A stretch of 33,887 nucleotides of DNA from Streptomyces spongiae (lineage in GTDB: Bacteria > Actinomycetota > Actinomycetes > Streptomycetales > Streptomycetaceae): the NCBI RefSeq assembly GCF_009377185.1, contig NZ_VJZC01000046.1:1-33887 (forward strand), read 5' to 3'. Below, in pieces: positions 23,120 through 31,343 of this stretch. Numbering within the stretch: position 1 is the first letter of the stretch; each line of letters opens with the position of its first letter. The notes beneath the pieces were generated by a model that worked only from the letters and a program-made list of their open reading frames with translations, did not search any database and was not told the origin of the DNA. The position numbers were made by a program, and so were the translations under genes.

Positions 23120-25475
23120 TCGCCGCGGCCGGGCCGAGTGAGCGCAGGACGTGGCGGACGCAGGCGGAGCCGGGGTGGCTGCGCGCCCACATGGAGAGGC
23201 GGAAACGGGCCCGGGACCTCAGCTGACGGGTGCAGACCCGCGGTACGAACCGCTCGAGGAAGCCGGCCAGCTCGTTGTCCGAGTCCGCGGCCAGCAGCCA
23301 CTGCCGCAGCAGTTCCCAGGCCCGCTCGGAGTTCTCCTTGCCGGTCAGAGCACGCTGCCAGAGCAGCAGGAGCGTGTCCTCGCGGGCGGGGTCCGTCATC
23401 GCCAGATGCGCGAGCACGGGCCGGGACCGCAGCTCGGACGCGGCGGAGTACCGGCCGAGGACGAGCAGGACGCGGACGGCGTGCCGGTGCAGGTGGTCGT
23501 TGTCCGCGTGGACCCACCCGTCCAGCGCCTCGGTGACCGGCTCGGCGTCGCCGGCGAGGAACAGCAGGGAGGCCGAGAAGGCGATGGACGCGCTGAAGGA
23601 GAGCTCCTGCCTGCTGCCCAGTTCGTGCAGGGACCACAGGGCGTGTCCCACGTCCTGGGCGCCCACCGACGTGCCGTAGGCCCTGGCCGCGCTGTCCTGG
23701 AGCCGCCACTTGGGACTGCGGGACCAGCTGTTGACCTGGTTCCTCACCCGCGGTGCCAGGCTCGGGTCGTCGGCGGCCATCTCCAGTGCCAGTACCGCGC
23801 ACTGCCGGTACTCCGCCGAACCCTGCGCGGCCCACTTCTGGATCAGGTCCCGGTAGACGCTGTCGAAGTCGTGGCTGAGCAGGATGCCGGCGATCTGCGC
23901 CGCCCGTACCCGCACACGCTCCAGGCGGTCGCGGACGAGCACCGTCAGCCACTCCCGCAGCGGCTGCCGGAGGCTGCCGAAGCCGTGCCACACGACCTCG
24001 ACGACGGCGGGCATCAGCTCCTCGTCCACGAGCCTGGCCCGTCGGGGGTTGTCGTGGATTGCGCCGCCCGCGGCGGCGGTGATGCCCAGCTCGGGAGGGA
24101 TCAGCCGGTCGAGGTCCCGCTCGAAGACGTGGCTCGCCGGCGTCGGTTCACCGTTCTCGAGGCGCCGTACCTCCGCGCTGAGCAGCGCTGCCGCCTGGAA
24201 GACGTCGGAGAGCGGATGCCCGTGGAAGAGGACGTAGGCGATGCGCAGTGCCTGGCGGTGCGGGTCGAGCACGGCTGTGGACGTTCCCGGGTCGGGCACC
24301 TGGAGGAACCGTTTGGCCAGTCGCCTCAGCCGGTCGCGCCACTCACGGAAGACCTCGTCGAACTCGTCCTCCGGCGTGTGCACGTGCTCGGCCAGCAGCC
24401 CGGCGAAGTCCACGACGGAACGGACCGACTGGGCGACGTCGAGCACACGGTCCACGCCCGTGTCGCTCTGCACCCGCCGTGCGAAGGCCTGGATCCGGCG
24501 GGGCGAACAGCCGCCTTCCTCCGGGCACTCGGCTGCGTGCGCACCGAGCGCCGCGTCCAGGTGCGCACGCAGCACGTCCCGCAGCTTGGGCTTGTCGTGC
24601 GTGAAGGCGTACGGCCGCAGCTCGTCCAGGTCGGCCGGCACGGGTTCGCCGATCAGCACGATGTACGCCCCGCGTTCCCGGGCGTGCCTGCCCAGGGCGT
24701 CCAGGGTGGCCTGCCTGAGCGTGTCCGCACCCAGGTCGACGAGGAAGCCGTCTCCGCGGGTGAGGAGGGTGTCGGCGCACTCGGTCAGCGCCTGTGCGAG
24801 CCCCGGCCCCTCGCTGTGCAGGATCTTGACGCTCCCCTCAGGGCATCTCTGGCGCAGGAGGAAGAGGCCGGTGGTGTGGCGCCCGCTGCCCCGCTGCCCG
24901 AACAGCGCGACGAGGTGGTTCGTGTGCAGGCCGCCTTCCATCCAGTCCTGCTGCGGGACCTTCTGATGGAGGTTCACGAGCCGGTCCAGGTCCCGGGCGT
25001 CGCAGGTCAGCGTCTGGATCTCGGCGCGGGAGTCCGCGCCGGCGACGAGCCGTTCCAGGTAGATGGAGGTGCCGCCGACCGAGACCGCGCTGCGGCTCGC
25101 CCGCTTCAGGTCGGTCTCGTACACGGCGGAGGCGTACTCGTGGAAACGGTTGACGTCACCGCCGTCGTCCCGCCGTTCGCGGCGGGACGAGGACGCCTCG
25201 GCGGAGGGCTCGGCGGCGGACTCGGCGGATATCGCCGAGTCCTTGGCCTCGCTCCGGTTTCCGGCGTCGCCGTCCTCCGTGTTCCCGGGCGGGTTCTCGG
25301 GCTCGCCGTCGGGCGTCGGCGCGGACTTGCCGGTGTCCAGGACCTCGGGCCCGGTGTCCAGGACCTCCGGTCCGGGGGCTTCGGCGGGGTCGCTCTCGGG
25401 GTGGCTCTCGTACGAGGTGCCGGAGTCGGGTTCCGGGGCGCCGCTGTCGGCGCGGGGGTCGCTCGCCGTGCTCAC
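23103..25475 (-). CDS. Large P-loop NTPase with helical repeats, TIR operon
   Basis: A 790-residue protein. Residues 1-105 are acidic and disordered and contain the duplicate EVLDTGPEVLDTG. After a coupling region (residues 108-180) comes an altered Walker A, LFGQRGSGRHTT (residues 191-202), where Arg-His replaces the usual Lys-Thr/Ser, and a Walker B-like GFLVDLGAD near 243. The nucleotide domain runs to about residue 330. From about 440 to 770 the chain is alpha-helical with HEAT/TPR-like repeats (for example RVRAAQIAGILLSHDFDSVY and RQCAVLALEMAADDPS). This arrangement resembles STAND-type signal NTPases and not ABC or AAA motors. It overlaps the upstream TIR gene by 4 bases. It could sense a trigger through the repeats and activate the TIR effector; inferred. 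Confidence 0.78.
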   Translation of the reverse strand: MSTASDPRADSGAPEPDSGTSYESHPESDPAEAPGPEVLDTGPEVLDTGKSAPTPDGEPENPPGNTEDGDAGNRSEAKDSAISAESAAEPSAEASSSRRERRDDGGDVNRFHEYASAVYETDLKRASRSAVSVGGTSIYLERLVAGADSRAEIQTLTCDARDLDRLVNLHQKVPQQDWMEGGLHTNHLVALFGQRGSGRHTTGLFLLRQRCPEGSVKILHSEGPGLAQALTECADTLLTRGDGFLVDLGADTLRQATLDALGRHARERGAYIVLIGEPVPADLDELRPYAFTHDKPKLRDVLRAHLDAALGAHAAECPEEGGCSPRRIQAFARRVQSDTGVDRVLDVAQSVRSVVDFAGLLAEHVHTPEDEFDEVFREWRDRLRRLAKRFLQVPDPGTSTAVLDPHRQALRIAYVLFHGHPLSDVFQAAALLSAEVRRLENGEPTPASHVFERDLDRLIPPELGITAAAGGAIHDNPRRARLVDEELMPAVVEVVWHGFGSLRQPLREWLTVLVRDRLERVRVRAAQIAGILLSHDFDSVYRDLIQKWAAQGSAEYRQCAVLALEMAADDPSLAPRVRNQVNSWSRSPKWRLQDSAARAYGTSVGAQDVGHALWSLHELGSRQELSFSASIAFSASLLFLAGDAEPVTEALDGWVHADNDHLHRHAVRVLLVLGRYSAASELRSRPVLAHLAMTDPAREDTLLLLWQRALTGKENSERAWELLRQWLLAADSDNELAGFLERFVPRVCTRQLRSRARFRLSMWARSHPGSACVRHVLRSLGPAAANTRQP

Positions 25476-26080
25476 TTGCGTTCCTTCCGGTCGGAACCCT
25501 CGTGGTAGTGGGCGTTACCGCCACCGATGGTGAACGCGGTCCTCTTCACGCTCTTGATCTTGTTCGTGATCCTGTCGGCCGCCGGGGCGTCGTCCTGGTG
25601 CTTCGGGTCGGCCGCCCGGGCGGTCCCCTCACGGATCGCGTCGATGAGGACCGGGATGTCGATGTGTTCGTGGGACGTGCGCAGGAAGGCCCTCTGGCGC
25701 CGGGCGAGTTCCCTGATCTCCTCGGGCAGTTCGTCGGCGGTCGGCAGCCGGGCCCCGTCGACCGTCACGGGGATGACGATCAGGCCCCAGTCGAGCGCCC
25801 ACTCGATCTCGGTGCGCACCCAGTCCTCTTCCGCTTCGATGCGGGGGCGACCGGTCGCACTGTCCTTGAGCGTCAGCCATTCGCTGCCGATGAGCACCAG
25901 CAGCACATCGCTCTTCCTCAGGTTCTGCTTGATCACCGGCGGGAAGTCGACGCCCGGAGACATCGAACGGTGGTCACGGAAAGCCCGGTCCTCCCCGAAC
26001 TCCCGCCTCAGAGCACCGTCGACCAGTGCGGCGGCCTTGTCGGTATCGCCGGTGCGGTAGTTGGTGAATACAGTGATCAT
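25472..26080 (-). CDS. TIR-domain protein, probable NAD-consuming effector
   Basis: A 202-residue protein whose first 150 residues are a TIR domain: TVFTNYRTGDTDKAAALV (strand A and BB-loop region), AFRDHRSMSPGVDFPPVI, DVLLVLIGSEWL, and EDWVRTEIEWALDWGLIVIP. The last aligns with the catalytic region of NADase TIR proteins such as SARM1 (DWVHKEI), making Glu91 the predicted catalytic residue. The C-terminal 50 residues are polar and end with TAFTIGGGNAHYHEG. ATG 26080 follows GAGGA and starts the domain immediately; a longer frame to 26161 adds an unrelated leader. First gene of the operon, overlapping the NTPase (ATGA). Such TIR proteins hydrolyse NAD+ or make cyclic ADP-ribose signals; that activity here is inferred. 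Confidence 0.88.
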   Translation of the reverse strand: MITVFTNYRTGDTDKAAALVDGALRREFGEDRAFRDHRSMSPGVDFPPVIKQNLRKSDVLLVLIGSEWLTLKDSATGRPRIEAEEDWVRTEIEWALDWGLIVIPVTVDGARLPTADELPEEIRELARRQRAFLRTSHEHIDIPVLIDAIREGTARAADPKHQDDAPAADRITNKIKSVKRTAFTIGGGNAHYHEGSDRKERK

Positions 26081-26138
26081 GTCCGGTCCTCGATTCGTCC
26101 GTGGATGGGCATCGGATGTTTTCTTTTCGAGCTCCCTG

Positions 26139-26185
26139 TGAGCCCGTTGAAGGGGGCTCATTGAGAGGCTTGGGGGCTCAGTGAG
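26139..26185. promoter_or_regulatory. Operator candidate upstream of the TIR operon
   Basis: TGAGCCC (26139-26145) and GGGCTCA (26154-26160) form a perfect inverted repeat with 8 bases between, 60-80 bases before the TIR start. GGGGGCTCATTGAG (26152-26165) recurs as GGGGGCTCAGTGAG (26172-26185), two helical turns apart. The rest of the 531-base gap 26081-26611 holds no gene I can support. Confidence 0.45.
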
Positions 26186-26558
26186 GGCGCATTGGGGGCG
26201 CGTTGTGTGCTTGTTCCGGGTGCACCGTGCCAGGGCCTGCCATTGGCCTCACGGTGACAGCGGGTGAACCGAGATTTCCAGCCATGGAAAGGGCCGGTCA
26301 ACGTGTTGCCCGCGGCCACTTGCGGAGGCAACAGAACACTTTTCGAACCGGCAGAGTGAACGGAGTCGGCGGGGTTGGTCGAGTGGACCGATTCGAGTGG
26401 GGCAGCGGGGGCAGCGGGTAATTCCTGGGACCCGGTGGACCGGCTCGCGCCGGGATTCGGCACCCTTTTCGCACCCGGGGGCGTACGCCTTCGCTCGTAC
26501 GGGGAAGCGGCCGCCCGTCAAGGCGAACTGGTCTCCCGCGTCAGCTGTGCCACCGCGC

Positions 26559-26630
26559 CAGCCGGTGTCCCCGCGGCGGCCGGTATCCCCGCGTGGGCCG
26601 GTGTCCCCGCGTCAGCCGGTATCCCCGCGT
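26559..26630. repeat. Four 18-base tandem repeats at the 3' end of the XRE gene
   Basis: Units at 26559, 26577, 26595 and 26613 follow the pattern NNGCCGGTRTCCCCGCGK. They run across the stop codon (26612-26614) of the XRE gene, so copy-number change would alter only the last residues or the 3' untranslated part. Confidence 0.75.
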
Positions 26631-27925
26631 CGGCGGAGTCCGCCGCGCAGACCCGCCGCGATGAGGGGAAGGGCGTCACGGACCGCGGGATTCCTCGGCC
26701 AGCGGTTCAGCACCCTGCTGAGCCGCACGAGGTCGGCTCGGATGGTCGCGGAGTCGGTCGCCGCGACGGCCGCGGCCACGGACGCCGCGAGCGTGCAGGC
26801 ACGTTCGAGCTCGCCGACGTGTGCCAGGGCGAGGGCGAGCCGTGCTCCGTGGCGGGCGCGGGCCCGCAGTGCCTGTGGGTCGATGGTGTCCAGGCCGGGC
26901 TCCAGCAGGGCGACGGCCTCCGCGGGCGCGCCGAGCTCCTGCATGCACCACGCCGAGACGAAGGCGGTCAGGTCCGGGACGTGGACGCTCCCCAGGACGG
27001 GTGTGCCGTCCCCCGACGGCTCCGTCTCGCCGGCGAGTTCGGCGCTGCGGTCCAGAGCGCGACGGCACTCGTCCCGGTTGCCCACGAGCGCGTGACCCTG
27101 GGCCTCACGCTGAGCGGCCAGCTCCCTGATGCGGCCGCTGCGCGCCTGTGCGCCGGCCTCACGGGACAGTCCCACGGCGGTGAGCGAATCGCCGCTGTAG
27201 AGGGCCAGTTCGGCCTGGCGCACCAACGCGTACGCGGCAAGCTCGCTGTCCCCGCCCGCCGCGGCCAGGCGCACCGCCTGGTCGGTCCACCACAGGGTCG
27301 CAGCGTCGTTTCCGGCTTCCTGCGCCATCCAGCCGGTGTACTCGGCGAACCTCGCGGCGAGCCGTAACACGGCGCCCCGCTCCTCGGGCGGTGCGGAACG
27401 CCCCATGCCGCGCAGCGCGCTGGTCGCGGTGATGCTCAACTGGGCGACGACGGCCGGGCCGAAGAACTGCCCGAGGCCGCGGAACTCGTGGAACATGTTC
27501 CGGAACACCGGAAGCACCGCTTCCGTCGACCCGTTCTCATGGAAGCCCGGGACGATGGTCCAGCTCACCATGGGGAGCGCGGGGTTCCCGCTCGCGAGAA
27601 CGGCCGGGTCGACGGCCACGAAGTCGCTTTCACCGTCGGCGCGCATCCAGAGCGACCACGGTATGGAGTCGCCGACGTTCGTGGCCGGGATGTCCATGTT
27701 CTGGTGCGGAGGAGGCGACAGCAGACCCCTGAGCCCTCCCTCGGCATGGAGCACGGTGTCGCATATATGCGCGAGGTCTTCGCTGGGATTCCTCTTTCCC
27801 CGCTCGATCTTGCTGAGGTGCCCTTTCGAGAAGTTGACCAGAGTGGCCAATTCATCCAGCGACAGTCCGTTTTCGGTTCTCCGTCGACGCAATTCCTCAC
27901 CGAAGTTCGCATCAACTGGACGCAT
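26612..27925 (-). CDS. XRE-family transcriptional regulator with C-terminal helical repeats
   Basis: A 437-residue protein with an N-terminal Cro/C1-type helix-turn-helix: FGEELRRRRTENGLSLDELA followed by TLVNFSKGHLSKIERGKRNP. A linker region with PPHQNMDIPATNVGDSIPWS follows. From about residue 170 onward the chain is alpha-helical, with a TPR-like pattern (ELAAYALVRQAELALYSGDS and ALALAHVGELERACTLAASV). This arrangement is common in actinomycete regulators that may bind peptides or protein partners. ATG 27925 is preceded by GGGGGAG at a good distance. It lies 531 bases upstream of the TIR operon on the same strand and is a candidate controller of it, but could equally act on other genes. 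Confidence 0.87.
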   Translation of the reverse strand: MRPVDANFGEELRRRRTENGLSLDELATLVNFSKGHLSKIERGKRNPSEDLAHICDTVLHAEGGLRGLLSPPPHQNMDIPATNVGDSIPWSLWMRADGESDFVAVDPAVLASGNPALPMVSWTIVPGFHENGSTEAVLPVFRNMFHEFRGLGQFFGPAVVAQLSITATSALRGMGRSAPPEERGAVLRLAARFAEYTGWMAQEAGNDAATLWWTDQAVRLAAAGGDSELAAYALVRQAELALYSGDSLTAVGLSREAGAQARSGRIRELAAQREAQGHALVGNRDECRRALDRSAELAGETEPSGDGTPVLGSVHVPDLTAFVSAWCMQELGAPAEAVALLEPGLDTIDPQALRARARHGARLALALAHVGELERACTLAASVAAAVAATDSATIRADLVRLSRVLNRWPRNPAVRDALPLIAAGLRGGLRRRGDTG

Positions 27926-28179
27926 GCCGACTCCCCCGTCTTGCGCGTTCACTGAAGTCGATTCTGCCACGCCTTGGCCGAAGTTCACCCTTCCGCCACT
28001 TTACCCAGCTCATTTGACTTCTAATGCACGTCTCACGCCTCTATTTGTCCTCAACGAAGCGCGCCTCAGATCAAATTCGATCGTTTCTGATGGCTACGGG
28101 GCTAGAAGTCGTCGCTCCTGGGTACGGCGCTCACGGCATGGGAGATCGGGCACGCTGCTCGCCCAGTCCAGCCGGGTCG
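27926..28179. other. AT-rich intergenic region upstream of the XRE gene
   Basis: About 250 bases without a gene; 27990-28110 is clearly richer in A and T than the surroundings and should contain the XRE promoter. GCTCATT (28008-28014) matches part of the repeat before the TIR operon, too short to be conclusive. Confidence 0.5.
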
Positions 28180-28520
28180 CCCGAAGCGCGCATGCGTCTG
28201 GTGTGCTTCCCGCACGCCGGGGGGCGGCCTCCTTCTACCGTTCCTGGGGCCAGTCGCTGACCGAGGTGGAGGTCCACGCCGTCCAGTACCCGGGGCGCGC
28301 CGACCGGTTCGACAAGGAGACGGCGGCAGACCCGATCCTCCAGGAGGTGGTCCTGCCGTATCTGGTCGCCGACGGCCGCGTGTTCCACAGCTACGACATG
28401 GCGCCCGAGCCGTTGCTCAGGTGTCCGGTCACCATCATCGTCGGCGACCAGGAGGTCGGCGTCCCCCTGTCCGTTCCGCCCCCCGTCGCCCGGAGTTTTC
28501 TACTCCTCGAGGGCGCCGAG
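28180..28520 (+). pseudogene. Type II thioesterase remnant
   Basis: MRLVCFPHAGG (from 28192) continues, after a one-base loss in the G run near 28222, as AASFYRSWGQSLTEVEVHAV then QYPGRADRFDKETAADPILQ: the N-terminus of an editing thioesterase of NRPS/PKS clusters. The catalytic GHSMGA segment is absent, and the sequence jumps to PEPLLRCPVTIIVGDQEVGV, a C-terminal motif. So there is a frameshift plus an internal deletion of over 100 codons, and the end is degraded. It points to a lost or damaged assembly-line cluster here. Confidence 0.72.
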
Positions 28521-28553
28521 GGGCGCGGAGTGGGCGGCGAGCCCGGCGGTTTC

Positions 28554-29804
28554 TCAGGGGGCGTCCGTGGCTCCCGCACGGGCCCTGGCATCCGAGCGCT
28601 CCTCGGTCGAGGGTCCGGGTGGCGTGGTGCCACGGGCGGAGCGGCCCTCGGCAACGGCGCTCGCGGCTGTGATCAGCAAGGTGATCGCGACGCCACCGAG
28701 GATCGCCGTCGACGGGCCGGCCTTGTCGAGGGCCACCGCGGAGAGGGAGGCCGTCAGGCTGTAGCCCATGCCCTGCACGGCGTACATCACGGAGTAGCCC
28801 GCGGCGTGCGCCTCCTCGGGCAGTTGCTCGCGAAGGCTCAGGTTGCGGGAGACCATCACCCCGGACTGGAAGACCCCGGCGAGCATCAGACCGAGAGCGA
28901 CCCCGGGCAGACCGGGCAGGAACGCCACCAGGGACACACAGGCCGCCGTGAGGGTGAGGAACACCAGGCTCTGCGCCCGTACGGAACCGGGCCATGTGCG
29001 CAGGCCGTAGCAGAACGCGCCGAGCGCGCTCGACAGGGCGAACGCGGCGAGCAGCGCCCCGGACCAGCCCACGGGGATGTCCCGGTCCTCCAACAGCGCC
29101 GGAAGCACGAGTTCCGCGGTGGCCAGCATCGCCATGGCCGCCGCACTGGTGAGGTAGACGGGCCAGCCGGCGAGCAGGCTCCTCGTCATGCGGACCTTGG
29201 TCGGTGCGCCGGTCGTGGCCGTCGGGCGCTCCGGCAGGGCGAGGAGCAGCAGCGCGGCGACGGCCGCGAGCACCGCGCCCAGCGCCAACGGGGCGCCCGG
29301 GTCCATCTGGAGGGCGAGCAGGGCGACGAGACCCGGCGCCGCGGCCCAGGTGATCTGCGTGAGCGTGGCCTCGGCGCTCAGCGCCCTGGGCACCGTCCGC
29401 TCCTCCACCAGCCGGGTCAGCAGGGAGCGGACGCCGCCGGGACAGGCGGCCGGTGCCGCTCCGGCCAGGAAGGCCAGGCCGATCAGGACGGGTGACGGCG
29501 CGTCGCGCGCCAGGGGAAGGGCGCCGAAGGCGAGTGCCCCGCCGAGGAGGCCGAGGGCCAGCTGGGGCCGCATCCGGGACCGGCCGAGGCGCGCGCCCAG
29601 CAGGGGTGCGCCCACGACCTCGCCCAGGACGTACGCGGACGCCAGGGTCGCCCCCAGGGTGTAGCCGCCGGGGCTCTCGCGGCTCAGGAACACCAGAGCC
29701 AGCGGGGCCATGGCCACGGGCGCCTTGCTGAACAGGGCTACCACCGCCCAGAGCAGCAACTCGCGGGTCATGAGGTCCCGGTAGCTCGGCTTGGTGCTGG
29801 TCAT
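28554..29804 (-). CDS. MFS transporter, probable product exporter
   Basis: A 416-residue protein with about 12 hydrophobic segments, for example LMTRELLLWAVVALFSKAPV at the start, GLVALLALQMDPGAPLALGA in the middle and GVAITLLITAASAVAEG at the end, followed by a polar Ser/Arg/Ala tail. The loop GARLGRSRMRPQLALGLL fits the short motif A region between helices 2 and 3. ATG 29804 begins 5 bases after the stop of the ATP-grasp gene, with GGAGGAC inside that gene's end as ribosome site, so the two are translationally coupled. Export of the ligase product is the natural inference. It converges with the thioesterase remnant. Confidence 0.83.
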   Translation of the reverse strand: MTSTKPSYRDLMTRELLLWAVVALFSKAPVAMAPLALVFLSRESPGGYTLGATLASAYVLGEVVGAPLLGARLGRSRMRPQLALGLLGGALAFGALPLARDAPSPVLIGLAFLAGAAPAACPGGVRSLLTRLVEERTVPRALSAEATLTQITWAAAPGLVALLALQMDPGAPLALGAVLAAVAALLLLALPERPTATTGAPTKVRMTRSLLAGWPVYLTSAAAMAMLATAELVLPALLEDRDIPVGWSGALLAAFALSSALGAFCYGLRTWPGSVRAQSLVFLTLTAACVSLVAFLPGLPGVALGLMLAGVFQSGVMVSRNLSLREQLPEEAHAAGYSVMYAVQGMGYSLTASLSAVALDKAGPSTAILGGVAITLLITAASAVAEGRSARGTTPPGPSTEERSDARARAGATDAP

Positions 29805-29809
29805 CGTGG

Positions 29810-31153
29810 TCAGTCCTCCGTGCCGTGGGCGGCGAACAACTCGCCGACGGCCAGTTCCAGTTCGCGCACGCCGTCGGCGTCCTCGGCCACCACGACGTAC
29901 TCGCCGAAGCCGCCGGTCGGGCTGCCGTCGTCGACCGTGACGAGCACGCCGGTACGGGTGGCCGGGTCGTAGGCGAGCCCGTGGGTGCGCAACGCCTCGA
30001 CGGCGGTGGCGAAGGGCGGGAACGTGCAGCGGCGCAGTTCGACGAGGACGCGCTCCTCGAAGTAGTCGGCGCCGACCACGCGTTCACCGATGCGGTGGAT
30101 GTGGGTGGAACCGCCGGTGCGGCAGTTGAACTCGTTGATCAGGATGTCCTGGTCCGGCGTGACGATGGCGTCGACGCTGACGATGCCGCGGTAGCCCACG
30201 GCGTGGATCGGCTCGCACAGGAGCCGGACGGCGTCCAGGAACCCAGGGAACGCGGGCAGTTCGGCGGAGGGCGCCGGGACGATGAGGCCGTTCAGCACGG
30301 GCTTCATGCGCATCTCCCCGTGCCCGGTGAACTCGACGCCGTGTTCCTCGACGCGGACCTCCGCGTAGATCGGCACCGACTCCGGGACGTACCGCTCGAT
30401 GACGACGCGGTTGCGGCCGCCGTCGGTGAGCCAGTCCCAGCGGTCCGTCAGGTACTTGACGAGCTCCTCGCGGTCCTCGGTGACCACGGTGCGCCGGGCG
30501 CCGAGCGGGTCGACGCCGGGGACCGGGCTGACGATCTCGTTGCCGAACCCGGCGACGTGGAAGTCCTGCTTGAGGATGGCCGGGTGCCCCTGGGAGAGCA
30601 GCCCCTCCCACAGGAATGCCTCCGCTTCCTCGCGCGCCGAGAAGACACCGCCCTCCGGTACGGGCGCGTGGACCCCGCCGGCCAGGGCGCGGAACGTCGA
30701 CTTGCTGTTGAGGAGCCGGCCGCCGCTCTGGTCGAGGAAGCCGAAGCCGGGGGTGACCCGGTCCAGGCCGAGCATCCTGGTGAGTTCGGCGACCGTGCTG
30801 TCGAAGTGGAACGGCAGGACGCGGTCGGTGCCCTGGGCGGCGACCGCCTCCCGCAGTTCGGCGAGGAAGCCCTCGTCGGTGAGCCGGTCGCGGGACAGCA
30901 GTCCCTCGCCCACCCGGCCGGCAGGCGGCACGATCACGCGCACCGAGTCCCGCTCGATGCCGAGGCTGTCGGCGACGTACCGGAGGAACTCCTCGTCCGC
31001 GGGCATGGGCAGTACGAGGATGTCGCCCTCCCGCAGGCACCAGGCCATGCGCTGCGCCTGGTTCCCCACGTACCGGCGGTAGTCCGGATCGAGGAGCTCC
31101 AGGTCGCCGACCATCTCCTCTGTGCGCTGGTTGCTGACGATCAGGGTGGGCAT
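29810..31153 (-). CDS. PGM1-like ATP-grasp peptide (amide) ligase
   Basis: A 447-residue ATP-grasp enzyme. The N-terminus LIVSNQRTEEMVGDLELLDP, then YRRYVGNQAQRMAWCLREGD and ILVLPMPADEEFLRYV, matches the pre-ATP-grasp domain I associate with PGM1 of pheganomycin biosynthesis, which joins an amino-acid-like starter to peptides. The ATP-binding half includes HPAILKQDFHVAGFGNEIVS, NRVVIERYVPESVPIYAEVR and the metal ligands ILINEFNCRTGGSTHIHRIG (Glu and Asn). A small C-terminal domain follows (TGVLVTVDDGSPTGGFGEYV). The ribosome site AGAGAGG precedes ATG 31153. It is coupled to the exporter and divergent from the malic enzyme gene. Substrates cannot be read from sequence; confident about the fold, less about the PGM1 subgroup. 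Confidence 0.8.
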   Translation of the reverse strand: MPTLIVSNQRTEEMVGDLELLDPDYRRYVGNQAQRMAWCLREGDILVLPMPADEEFLRYVADSLGIERDSVRVIVPPAGRVGEGLLSRDRLTDEGFLAELREAVAAQGTDRVLPFHFDSTVAELTRMLGLDRVTPGFGFLDQSGGRLLNSKSTFRALAGGVHAPVPEGGVFSAREEAEAFLWEGLLSQGHPAILKQDFHVAGFGNEIVSPVPGVDPLGARRTVVTEDREELVKYLTDRWDWLTDGGRNRVVIERYVPESVPIYAEVRVEEHGVEFTGHGEMRMKPVLNGLIVPAPSAELPAFPGFLDAVRLLCEPIHAVGYRGIVSVDAIVTPDQDILINEFNCRTGGSTHIHRIGERVVGADYFEERVLVELRRCTFPPFATAVEALRTHGLAYDPATRTGVLVTVDDGSPTGGFGEYVVVAEDADGVRELELAVGELFAAHGTED

Positions 31154-31229
31154 TCCCGGACCTCTCTCTGCCGTGTGTGACGGATTCGTTTCGCAGCCCC
31201 CGATCCTCGGGCCGCTACGACAGGGGAGC

Positions 31230-31282
31230 CACTACTCGAACGAGTAGAAATAGCCGCGGGGGAACCGCGCGGTCGAGTAGTG
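31230..31282. promoter_or_regulatory. Palindromic operator candidate in the divergent promoter region
   Basis: CTACTCG-AA-CGAGTAG (31232-31247) is a perfect palindrome. CACTACTCGA (31230-31239) is also perfectly inverted at 31273-31282 (TCGAGTAGTG), so three CGAGTAG half-sites lie between the ATP-grasp gene and the malic enzyme gene. A dimeric regulator could control both directions; its gene is not identified in this window. Confidence 0.6.
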
Positions 31283-31343
31283 CCCATGGCCCGTGCGCCA
31301 CGACTAACGTCCTGAACGCCTACCGAATTGGAGGGGGTTCGTC

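Noticed and set aside
26158..26463. Possible small minus-strand gene between the XRE gene and the TIR operon
   Set aside because: The Ser/Pro/Ala-rich translation has no domain, no good ribosome site, and overlaps the repeat elements; better read as promoter DNA.
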